64,000 bases of DNA from Bilifractor sp002394235. GTDB lineage: Bacteria; Bacillota; Clostridia; Lachnospirales; Lachnospiraceae. Made by a program: the position numbers and the translations under genes. Below are positions 56,966 through 64,000 of the stretch, one piece after another. Below the pieces are notes generated by a model. The model worked only from the letters and a program-made list of their open reading frames with translations. It searched no databases and was not told the origin of the DNA. Positions within the stretch are counted from its first letter, which is position 1. Each line of letters opens with the position of its first letter. The stretch lies in NCBI RefSeq assembly GCF_052118845.1, contig NZ_JBQKGJ010000003.1, positions 62,001 to 126,000 of the forward strand. The letters run 5' to 3'.

Positions 56966-58872
56966 TACGGTTCCTCTGCTTCCCGGGTGTCGAGCCAAAC
57001 ATCATACCAGTCCAGACATTTTTCAGTCCAGACATCTCTCGCCTCTTCGCGTTGATGATAGTTTATGGAATCGGCATTCATGTACTCATCCAGCGTTTCC
57101 GGAATCTGCCTCTGTTCCTCTTCCATCCTTAGGCAGATCTTCCGGAAGGCTTCCCCGGAGGTCTCCAGCTCCGGTCGTATCAAGCCGAAACGCCAGTCAA
57201 GTGTCGCTTCTTCAGTGGAAAATTCCCGAAGGCGGAAGTGCTCTGCCTTCGGAACCGCCTTTAATTCCTCAATTAACCGCTGATCCTCAGCGGTCCGAAG
57301 CGCGGCGATGTCTGTTCCGCTTTTCGCGAGTTCCCTCTGTTCCATATAGTGGTCATATCCGAACGGATAGTAGTGGATTCCGGTTTCACAGGAATCAAAC
57401 AGTAAGAGAGAGTCCGCCACACGGCTCAGAAAGTACCGGTCATGTGAGACAAAAAGTATGGTTCCTCTGTAGCATCGAAAGAGAGATTCCAGTGTTTCCT
57501 TTGCGGGAATGTCCATATTATTTGTCGGTTCATCCAGAATCAGAAAATTCGGACGGGGATTTAGCAGGGAAGCAAGCACCAGGCGCGATTTTTCCCCGCC
57601 GGACAGGTTTTCCACCATTTTTCCGAGGTCTCTGGCGCGAAACAGATAACCAGCCAGAAAATCACGGATTTCTTTCTCGTTCATCGAAGGATAACGGTCA
57701 TGGAACCATTCCAGAACATTTCTTTTTGCCTCTTCTCCGGCGATTTCGGCGGAGAACTGATCAAAATAGGCAGATTCGATGTGTGCGCCACTCTTCCGCT
57801 CTCCATCCAGAGGGGACAGAAGACCCGCGACCGTCTTGAGAAAGGTTGATTTTCCGGACCCGTTCGGCCCGATCACACCGATTTTCTGTCCTCTGCGAAT
57901 CCGGAAAGAGATTTCCTTGAGAGGACGGTCCTTCTGGTAACCGATTTTCATATGAACGCATTCAAACACCCACTTGCTGCCCGGGCGCGCGGGAAGCAGG
58001 TCTCCGGTGTGTATGAAAGCATCGTCCGTTCGCGGCTTTTCCACAGGATTCATCCTGTCAAGGATTTTTTTTCTGGAGCGGGCAAAGGCAGCCTTCCTGG
58101 GTTTGTTCCTGAATTTCAGGATCAGTTCTCTTTCTCTCTGGATCTCCGCCTGCTGCGCTTCATATGCCTTCAGCTGTCTCTGGTATCGCCTTGCCTTTTC
58201 TTCCGTATAGGCGGTGTATCCGCCGGAATACCGGGTAACCTGTCCGCCTGCGACCTCCCAGATCACATCAGCAGTCCGGTTGATAAAATATCGGTCATGC
58301 GATACCAGGATCACCGCCTTCGGGTAGCAGCGGATATAATGTTCAAGCCATTCTACTGATTCCAGATCCAGATGATTGGTGGGCTCGTCGAGGATCAGAA
58401 CATCGGGTTCGGCCAGGAGGAGCCGGATCAGCATGATCTTACGCTGTTCTCCGCCCGAAAATTCACAAAGTTTCCTGGTCTTGTCACTCTTAGCGAGCCC
58501 GAAGCCCGTGAGCATCCGGTCATAGAGCTGTTCATCGTCATAACGGTCCCTGGAATACCGGTATCCAGCCGGCTTACCGGACATCACTGCTTCCAGAACT
58601 GCCTGCTCAAGGGTTTTGTCCGGATCCCCGGCAAATCTCTGATCCATCATCCCCGTCGTAAAAGCCCGTGAGCGGGTGAGCCCCGCGTCCGGATGCTTTT
58701 CATCGGCATCCAGGTCCAGCTTTCCGGATATTACGTCGAGCAGTGTCGTCTTTCCCGCGCCGTTCCGGCCGACAACTGCTGCCTTCTCCGTTCCCCGGAT
58801 CTCAAAGGAAAAACGGCTGAGTACCGGGATGCCGTCACGGCTTACTGTCCCGTCTTTTATTTCAAGAAGCAT
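56965..58872 (-). CDS. ABC-F family ATP-binding protein
   Basis: Soluble twin-ATPase that acts on ribosomes (translation factor or antibiotic-protection type). The 635-aa protein has two ABC domains: Walker A GRNGAGKTTLLDVI and GPNGSGKSTFLKTV, with signatures FSGGEQRKIMLI and LSGGEKSRLVLASLL and Walker B ILDEPTNHLDLESV and ILDEPTNNMDIPAK. The inter-domain linker is long (about residues 210-270), as in ABC-F. A C-terminal extension of about 120 residues follows. No transmembrane domain. Confidence 0.92.
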   Translation of the reverse strand: MLLEIKDGTVSRDGIPVLSRFSFEIRGTEKAAVVGRNGAGKTTLLDVISGKLDLDADEKHPDAGLTRSRAFTTGMMDQRFAGDPDKTLEQAVLEAVMSGKPAGYRYSRDRYDDEQLYDRMLTGFGLAKSDKTRKLCEFSGGEQRKIMLIRLLLAEPDVLILDEPTNHLDLESVEWLEHYIRCYPKAVILVSHDRYFINRTADVIWEVAGGQVTRYSGGYTAYTEEKARRYQRQLKAYEAQQAEIQRERELILKFRNKPRKAAFARSRKKILDRMNPVEKPRTDDAFIHTGDLLPARPGSKWVFECVHMKIGYQKDRPLKEISFRIRRGQKIGVIGPNGSGKSTFLKTVAGLLSPLDGERKSGAHIESAYFDQFSAEIAGEEAKRNVLEWFHDRYPSMNEKEIRDFLAGYLFRARDLGKMVENLSGGEKSRLVLASLLNPRPNFLILDEPTNNMDIPAKETLESLFRCYRGTILFVSHDRYFLSRVADSLLLFDSCETGIHYYPFGYDHYMEQRELAKSGTDIAALRTAEDQRLIEELKAVPKAEHFRLREFSTEEATLDWRFGLIRPELETSGEAFRKICLRMEEEQRQIPETLDEYMNADSINYHQREEARDVWTEKCLDWYDVWLDTREAEEP

Positions 58873-58884
58873 TTCTTTGTCTCC

Positions 58885-59688
58885 TTAAGTTTTGACCTGC
58901 TGCCAGATAAGCGATGATCCGGGCAGTGAACCTCCCGACATTTTCCCCCTGATTGCAGCTGTGATTGCGGCGGTCAGTTTCGGCTTGATTGCAGCTGTGA
59001 CTGCGGCAGCCAGTTTCGGCTTGATTGCGTCTGTGACTGCGGCAGCCAGTTTCGGCTTGATCCCGGCTGTGATTGCGTCTGCCAGTGGTTTCAACGGGGA
59101 AAACACCAGAATCAGATAGACAGAGGTACACAAGAAGGCGACAAACATCAGCCAGTTGACGACGCCGTCCGAGCGAAACATTTTTAGAGAAAATCCACGT
59201 TTTGACGGCCACAGAAGCAGCTCCCACTGCCGGTTCAGAAGATCTGTGAGCAGGTGGGAGAGGTATCCTGCGGCAAAATAACAGGTGATCTGGGGAAAGA
59301 TGACGTTGACACAGAGGCAGAAAAGGATCATCGCCGCAAAGGAATGCATAAAGCTCCTGTGATGTGTCCTCCTCCCGATGACGCACAGAAGGAGAAAGGC
59401 TGCGATTCCGGCGATAACACGCGATGTGCTGCTCCGGGACATCAGTGACTGATAGATACCGATATGGAAGAAATAATCGGCCAGTATGATCAGGGATACT
59501 GCCGCGGTGCATACCCCGATGATTTTCTCAGTCTCTCTTGAGGCCCCGGACGTTCCGGCGTCTATATCCGGCAGAATTCCTCCCATGGCTGCGGCCCCGG
59601 TTCCTGCCACAAGAATCGGCAGGGAGGACGGCTCAAAAATCGCCAGTGCTGTCGTGATTCCAATAAAAAAATGCGTCCTTCCAAGCAT
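58885..59688 (-). CDS. YdjM-like membrane-bound metal-dependent hydrolase with 12-aa repeats
   Basis: A 267-aa protein of the inner-membrane YdjM/YbcI group. It begins MLGRTHFFIGITTALAIFEP and has the ligand motifs GGILPDIDAG and RTHHRSFMHSFAAM, then several membrane helices and GYLSHLLTDLLNR. Its C-terminus is unusual: four 12-residue repeats of the type AAAVTDAIKPKL, encoded by a 36-bp tandem repeat. Start at 59688 is the family start, though its ribosome site (GGGGAGAAG) is 15 bases away. Confidence 0.83.
   Translation of the reverse strand: MLGRTHFFIGITTALAIFEPSSLPILVAGTGAAAMGGILPDIDAGTSGASRETEKIIGVCTAAVSLIILADYFFHIGIYQSLMSRSSTSRVIAGIAAFLLLCVIGRRTHHRSFMHSFAAMILFCLCVNVIFPQITCYFAAGYLSHLLTDLLNRQWELLLWPSKRGFSLKMFRSDGVVNWLMFVAFLCTSVYLILVFSPLKPLADAITAGIKPKLAAAVTDAIKPKLAAAVTAAIKPKLTAAITAAIRGKMSGGSLPGSSLIWQQVKT
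58951..59094 (-). repeat. 36-bp tandem repeat, four units, coding
   Basis: Units at 58951, 58987, 59023 and 59059, each 36 bp, in frame. They encode 12-residue repeats (AAAVTDAIKPKL type). Slippage would change the copy number without a frameshift. Confidence 0.92.
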
Positions 59689-59793
59689 GTGTGAATGATC
59701 TTCTCCCCTGATCTTTTTTCTGCGACTATTATAACGGATCACTGTTTTTTCGCAAGGAGCACCTCGGAGAGCAGAGCTGCCCCGCCCGGACAC

Positions 59794-59900
59794 ATCGCAG
59801 GTGCTTTTTCCGGGGTGATCATCAGGTTGCCTCAGAAGCGGGGTTTCCCCGGCCGGAAATATCGCAGGCGTTTTTCCGGGGTGACCATCAGGTTACCTCA
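59794..59900. repeat. 67-bp direct repeat covering the 3' end of hypF
   Basis: atcgcaggtgctttttccgg at 59794 recurs at 59861 with small changes. The second copy includes the hypF stop codon; the first lies beyond it. Confidence 0.75.
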
Positions 59901-62490
59901 CAGGCAGATCTTCCCCGCTGAGGCAGGCGCCGTAATATGCCTGCCCGAGCGCGATCCCTCCGTCGTTTGGGGGGACCAGGTGATGCGTAAGCACGTGGCA
60001 GCCGTTCTTTTCGAGCAGATTCTGCATCATCTCGAGAAGGAGCGTGTTCTGAAAGCATCCGCCGGATAAGGCAACGGTGTCGGGCAGACGGCAGTCCAGC
60101 CTGCGGAGATGAACGAGCAGACGGCAGGTCTCTCTCGCGAGCAAATCATGAAATAACCAGGCAAGCCGGTCCGGATCTTCTCCGGAAAGCTTACCCAGAA
60201 TGATCCGTCTGACAATCCTTCCGGTGGGAATCCGGAATATTCCGGAACCGGAAATTTCAATTTCCGGTTTGACGTTTTTTTTCACTGCGGCTTCTGGATT
60301 GTAATATGGATCCCGGTTATTCAGATCCGTGTTGTACGAATTCTCTGTGTCACAATGGTTCTTCTGGTACTGCAGGGCGCGGTACATTAAGGTGGTAGAG
60401 GCTTCTCCTTCGAAGGTCGATGCTCTGCGGATACCAAGGATTGCGCTGACTGCGTCGAAGATTCTCCCGCAGCTCGTAGATACGACGGCATTCAGCCGCT
60501 TTTCGTGCATTTTTCGCATAATTCCGGCCTCTGTCGGAGAACAGAGATCAAGCGCTGTCATGATCTCTTCCGGCGACAGATGATCGATTTCGTTCCGGCT
60601 CCACGGAGGAATTCGTTCCTCCTGTGATAATGGGCTGCCGCCCTGATCCGGGAGCGTGAAAATTCCGCAATTGTCACGGGATTCATGTCCTCTGTCATTC
60701 TTCGGGAACGGGAGAACCGCGCAATTGTCACGGGATCCATGTCCCCGGTCATTCTTTCCGAACAGGCTTATGATCAAGGATGCGGCGATCCGCCAGCCCT
60801 CTCGTGAGGCGGTATCTCCGCCGATATGCAGGAAGGGTTCCACACTTCCGAGCCTTCGGAAACCATGCGTGTCCGCAAGCAATATTTCTCCGCCCCAGAT
60901 AGTGCCATCGGTTCCGTATCCGGTACCGTCAAAGGAAAGGCCGAGCACGGCATCCGTCCGATCATTTTCCGCCATACAGGAGAGAATATGGGCGTAGTGG
61001 TGCTGGACGCGCACTACCGGGACGCCGGCCGCAAGTTCTCCGGCGATTTCCGTGGACCGGTAACCGGGGTGGAGATCACAGACAACCAGATCCGGCTTTG
61101 CCTCAAGCAGAGTTTCAAAGCGTCCGACTGTCTCCCGGAGTGCCTGCGCGCTGCGGACATCTGCAAGATCTCCAATATAAGATGATGGATAAAAAAGGTT
61201 TCCTTTTCCGATGCAGAAGGTGTTCTTCAGTTCGCCGCCGATTGCCAGAACCGTCCGTCCGGGGGCCGGTCCCTCAGTGACCATGTATGGGAGCGGCGCG
61301 TAGCCTCTGGATCTTCGGATCATGTACGGGTTGTTCCGGTAGAAATCCATGACGGAGTCGTCACAGCGGATATTGATTGCGCGGTTGTTCGACAGGATGA
61401 TATCTGCGATGGTGGAAAGCTCTTCAAGTGCCTCCCGGTCGTTGTGACAGATCGGCGCTCCGCTGACATTTCCGCTTGTCATGACCAGCATAGGCGTCAT
61501 GGAGCGGCCATCATCATATTGGAAGAGAAGAATCTGAACCGGAGCGTAAGGGAGCATAACGCCGACGCTGGGATTATCCGGGGCCACTGCTGGCGACAGT
61601 CGGATGTTGTCTTTCTTTTGCAGGAGAAGAATCGGCTTCTGGTGACCTGTCAGGATGGCTTTCTGTTCCTCTGTCAGGAAACACTCAGCCTGCACACAGG
61701 CTTCGTCCCGCATCATCACCGCAAAAGGTTTCGACGGCCGGTGCTTCAGCTCCCGAAGACGCCGGACGGCCTCTGTATTGGAGGCGTCGCAGCAGAGATG
61801 AAAGCCGCCGATGCCCTTGACTGCCGCGATGCCGCCATCGATCAGGATGCGCCGGGTCTCCAGGATTGCCTCTCTGCCGGTGATCGAGGGCGCACTCCCG
61901 TCTTTTGGAAGGATGTAAACATGGGGACCGCAGTCGTTGCAGCAGACAGGCTGGGCGTCATATCTGCGTGTGGACGGGGTGACATATTCGTGACGGCATT
62001 CCGGACACATGGGGAATACCTTCATGGATGTCCGCTCCCGATCATAGGGAAGAGATTCAAGGATCGTAAGCCTCGGGCCGCACGAGGTGCAGTTGATAAA
62101 AGGATGCAGATATCTCCGGTCAGACGGATTCAGCAGCTCCGCCCGGCATTCGTCACAAATGGCGATGTCAGGGGACACGAAGATCTCTCCTTTTGTCTTC
62201 CGGCTTTCAATAATTGAAAAATCCGAAAAATGTGGCGCTGCTTTCAGTGGACGGACATCCATCTTCAGAATCACTGCCCGTCTCGGCGGCTGTTCGCGGA
62301 CCAGACGGATAAACGCGTTGATTTTTGCGTCGTTTCCCTCAGCAATCACCTCGACGAAGGAACCCTTGTTGCAGACAGTGCCACGGATGCCGCAGGCAGC
62401 CGCATGTCTGGAAACTGTCGGCCGGAATCCGACCCCCTGTACAATGCCGTATATTTTGATCTGTCTGATGATGTCTGCGGTGTCTGTCAT
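59893..62490 (-). CDS. hypF: Carbamoyltransferase HypF
   Basis: Makes the cyanide ligand precursor for [NiFe]-hydrogenase maturation by carbamoyl transfer to HypE. The 865-aa protein shows all domains: acylphosphatase (GIVQGVGFRPTVSRHAA), two zinc fingers (CDECRAELLNP, CTSCGP, CPECRHEY, CCNDCGP), YrdC-like (AVKGIGGFHLCCDASN) and Kae1-like (LGLSFDGTGYGTDG, VALSGGCFQNTLLL). An 18-residue tandem repeat (KNDRGHGSRDNC type) is inserted near residue 580. Longer than the usual 750-770 aa because of inserts. No other hyp gene is in the window. Confidence 0.93.
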   Translation of the reverse strand: MTDTADIIRQIKIYGIVQGVGFRPTVSRHAAACGIRGTVCNKGSFVEVIAEGNDAKINAFIRLVREQPPRRAVILKMDVRPLKAAPHFSDFSIIESRKTKGEIFVSPDIAICDECRAELLNPSDRRYLHPFINCTSCGPRLTILESLPYDRERTSMKVFPMCPECRHEYVTPSTRRYDAQPVCCNDCGPHVYILPKDGSAPSITGREAILETRRILIDGGIAAVKGIGGFHLCCDASNTEAVRRLRELKHRPSKPFAVMMRDEACVQAECFLTEEQKAILTGHQKPILLLQKKDNIRLSPAVAPDNPSVGVMLPYAPVQILLFQYDDGRSMTPMLVMTSGNVSGAPICHNDREALEELSTIADIILSNNRAINIRCDDSVMDFYRNNPYMIRRSRGYAPLPYMVTEGPAPGRTVLAIGGELKNTFCIGKGNLFYPSSYIGDLADVRSAQALRETVGRFETLLEAKPDLVVCDLHPGYRSTEIAGELAAGVPVVRVQHHYAHILSCMAENDRTDAVLGLSFDGTGYGTDGTIWGGEILLADTHGFRRLGSVEPFLHIGGDTASREGWRIAASLIISLFGKNDRGHGSRDNCAVLPFPKNDRGHESRDNCGIFTLPDQGGSPLSQEERIPPWSRNEIDHLSPEEIMTALDLCSPTEAGIMRKMHEKRLNAVVSTSCGRIFDAVSAILGIRRASTFEGEASTTLMYRALQYQKNHCDTENSYNTDLNNRDPYYNPEAAVKKNVKPEIEISGSGIFRIPTGRIVRRIILGKLSGEDPDRLAWLFHDLLARETCRLLVHLRRLDCRLPDTVALSGGCFQNTLLLEMMQNLLEKNGCHVLTHHLVPPNDGGIALGQAYYGACLSGEDLPVR
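60667..60774 (-). repeat. 54-bp in-frame tandem duplication inside hypF
   Basis: Two units of 54 bp (60667 and 60721), encoding KNDRGHGSRDNCAVLPFP and a diverged copy. They lie in a linker of the HypF Kae1-like domain, where the family has no such insert. Confidence 0.85.
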
Positions 62491-62607
62491 TTTCTATATC
62501 CTCCTGGCTGTAAGACTCCTCCGGTTTTTCACAGCCTGTGGTCTGTCGTAATGCGCGGTTTCCTGCAGCCGATACGGTTTCAGGCTTTCCTGTTTCCCGC
62601 TTCTCTC

Positions 62608-62701
62608 GCACCGCTGGAAACGGAAGCAACAGGCAATAATTCCTATCTCACAGCTGCCCGTTCTCCGTCTCCCCCGCACCGCCCGAAACAGAAGCGACAG
62701 G
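62608..62701. repeat. 68-bp-period direct repeat at the 3' end of hydE
   Basis: gcaccgctggaaacggaagc at 62608 recurs as gcaccgcccgaaacagaagc at 62676. The second copy lies within the last codons of hydE, the first in the hydE-hypF spacer. Confidence 0.7.
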
Positions 62702-63790
62702 AGATGATTCATGGTTCACACCTGTCTGTTTCTCCGCTGCACCGCGAAAGTCGGGGTGATCGCCTCTGGATATCACAACGTGGCAGCCGGTTGTTTCGAT
62801 CCGCCTCGCCATACACGCCCTGCATTCCGCAGCCTCGTCCCCCGTACAGATTTTTCCGTCATAGAGCATATATTTCGCCCGGACTCCCTTTGGAGACAGG
62901 TTTGGCATGACAACATTTGCGCCGGCAAGTATTCCCATCTCTCTACCCCTGGGATGAATCGTTCCGAGTGCCGTGGTCGCCGGGAGAAGCGACGCTGGAA
63001 ACATTAATCTCAGGATGCTCAGAAGATGAAGTGTATCCTCCAGTGTTCCGTCCGGTTCATAGCGGAACGGAGTATCCTTGTGGTGAATAAACGGGCCGAT
63101 TCCGATCATCTGCGGCTGCAGATCCCGCATATACATAAGATCAGCAATCACATTGTCCCAGGTCTGATAAGGGCTTCCGACCATGATCCCGCAGCCGACC
63201 TGATATCCGATGGATTTCAGGTCGCTGAGACAGCGCTTGCGGTTCCGGATGGAAAGCTCCGCCGGATGAAGTCTGGCATAATGCGCCGGATCTGAAGTTT
63301 CCTGGCGCAGCAGATACCGCTCTGCTCCGGCGTCAAAGTATGCCTGATATTCTTCCCTGGTTTTCTCGCCGATCGAAAGAGTTATCGCGCAGTCCGGATG
63401 CTTTCTGCGGATGCTGCTTACAATATCACAGATATCCTCGGTGCTGTAGGACAGGTCTTCACCGCTCTGGAGCACGAAGGTTCGGAAATCCAGCTGATAT
63501 CCGATATCGGCGCATTCGAGAATCTGTTCACGGGTCAGGTGATAGCGCTGGGCCTTCGTATTGCTTTTCCGTATTCCGCAGTAATAGCAGTCGTTTTTGC
63601 AGTAGCTGGAAAATTCAATGATCCCCCGCAGGTAAACTTCATTTCCGTAGTATTGTTCCCGGACTTCCCGGGCGTTCCCTGCCAGGAAGTCTTCCTCCGC
63701 CGGATTCATCGTTGTAAGCAGAGCCTTGAAATCATCCCGGGGAAGTACCTTCTGTTCCCGGAGCTGCAGGATTCTGTCTTTATTGTTCAT
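62648..63790 (-). CDS. hydE: [FeFe]-hydrogenase maturase HydE (radical SAM)
   Basis: Radical SAM enzyme for assembly of the H-cluster. The 380-aa protein has the CX3CX2C motif in SSYCKNDCYYCGIRKSN, the FVLQSGED and GIMVGSPYQTWDN segments and a C-terminal CRACMARRIE region. The C-terminal tail (ASVSGGAGETENGQL) is not family-like and overlaps a direct repeat. HydF and HydG are not in this window; they may lie just outside. Confidence 0.93.
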   Translation of the reverse strand: MNNKDRILQLREQKVLPRDDFKALLTTMNPAEEDFLAGNAREVREQYYGNEVYLRGIIEFSSYCKNDCYYCGIRKSNTKAQRYHLTREQILECADIGYQLDFRTFVLQSGEDLSYSTEDICDIVSSIRRKHPDCAITLSIGEKTREEYQAYFDAGAERYLLRQETSDPAHYARLHPAELSIRNRKRCLSDLKSIGYQVGCGIMVGSPYQTWDNVIADLMYMRDLQPQMIGIGPFIHHKDTPFRYEPDGTLEDTLHLLSILRLMFPASLLPATTALGTIHPRGREMGILAGANVVMPNLSPKGVRAKYMLYDGKICTGDEAAECRACMARRIETTGCHVVISRGDHPDFRGAAEKQTGVNHESSPVASVSGGAGETENGQL

Positions 63791-63917
63791 AAAATTCTGT
63801 CTCCAAGCCTTTCTTAAACAGCCATGCTGTAAACAGCGTCACATACCGCATAAAGCCACATGCTCCGCTGCTTTATCACTTCCGGGGAAGCTGGCTTCCG
63901 GCTGCCGGAAGCTGTTT

Positions 63918-64000
63918 TCAGACAGTTGGAAGTTCTGCCGCAAGCTCCGCGAATTCCGGGAGCATGCGAAGGGACCTGCCGAGGATTCCCCGCATATAGG
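63918..64000 (-). CDS. Partial frame, C-terminus of an unidentified protein
   Basis: Minus-strand frame entering at the window edge and reading YMRGILGRSLRMLPEFAELA before a TGA at 63918. The composition is coding-like and its orientation and position, upstream of hydE, suggest a hydrogenase-maturation or related gene. The family cannot be judged from 27 codons. Confidence 0.35.
   Translation of the reverse strand, partial: YMRGILGRSLRMLPEFAELAAELPTV

Noticed and set aside
63880..63920. Terminator upstream of hydE
   Set aside because: GCTTCCGG-CTG-CCGGAAGC is a perfect hairpin, but no T run follows on either strand.
1..64000. tRNA and rRNA genes
   Set aside because: No stretch with a T-loop GGTTCGAATCC pattern and acceptor stem, and no rRNA-like conserved block, was found on either strand by eye.

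Overview
The window reads as a chromosomal segment of a strictly anaerobic, low-to-mid GC Clostridia bacterium, most likely Lachnospiraceae or a close relative. The evidence is the gene order and content: a contiguous S10-spc-alpha ribosomal cluster with zinc-type S14, a KOW protein between map and infA, a six-subunit Rnf complex, a V-type ATPase, four-subunit pyruvate:ferredoxin oxidoreductase, gdpP-rplI-dnaB, DUF951, DUF1858 and class B sortase. Almost all genes lie on the minus strand, so operons read from high to low coordinates. No rRNA, tRNA, CRISPR array, complete insertion sequence or prophage was seen.

Layout. 1-14467: ribosomal proteins from rpsJ down to rpsK (cut by the window edge), with secY, adk, map, a KOW protein and infA. 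This block is divided by a terminator after secY and by extra promoters before adk and rpmJ. 14951-19341: a degenerate signal-peptidase-like membrane protein, a GNAT acetyltransferase (plus strand), DUF1858, a 2[4Fe-4S] ferredoxin, dnaB. 19388-24884: rplI, gdpP, ssb, DUF951, sortase B, coaX. 24992-29007: a YhaN/YhaO-like (SbcC/SbcD-like) ATPase-nuclease pair. 29172-37065: apbE, a Gx-type membrane protein, a NusG-II protein and rnfBAEGDC. 37374-46348: the V-type ATPase operon (H-I-K-E-C-F-A-B-D). 46349-47729: a largely gene-free region with a strong orphan promoter and terminator. 47730-55101: aldo/keto reductase, LysR regulator, porCDAB, a hypothetical gene, asnA. 55481-56760: a plus-strand HPr-like gene, a candidate structured RNA and a glutathione peroxidase. 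56965-63790: ABC-F ATPase, a YdjM-like membrane protein, hypF and hydE.

The energy genes fit together. Por makes reduced ferredoxin, Rnf couples ferredoxin oxidation to NAD+ reduction with ion export, ApbE flavinylates Rnf subunits, and the V-type ATPase K subunit keeps the Na+-ligand residues known from Enterococcus hirae. This points to a sodium-based circuit (inference).

The most striking unexplained signal is a 96-bp dispersed repeat, present as six near-identical full-length copies plus one 16-bp vestige. Every copy starts (TTAC, TTGC in one copy) within or a few bases after the U-tract of an intrinsic terminator, always in the same orientation, and in most cases sits between a terminator and the next promoter. 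It folds into two hairpins and encodes nothing. I propose a terminator-targeting, non-autonomous element (IS200/IS605-like behaviour is one hypothesis). A second recurrent feature is short direct duplications (17-68 bp), several of which copy the 3' end of a gene into its downstream spacer.
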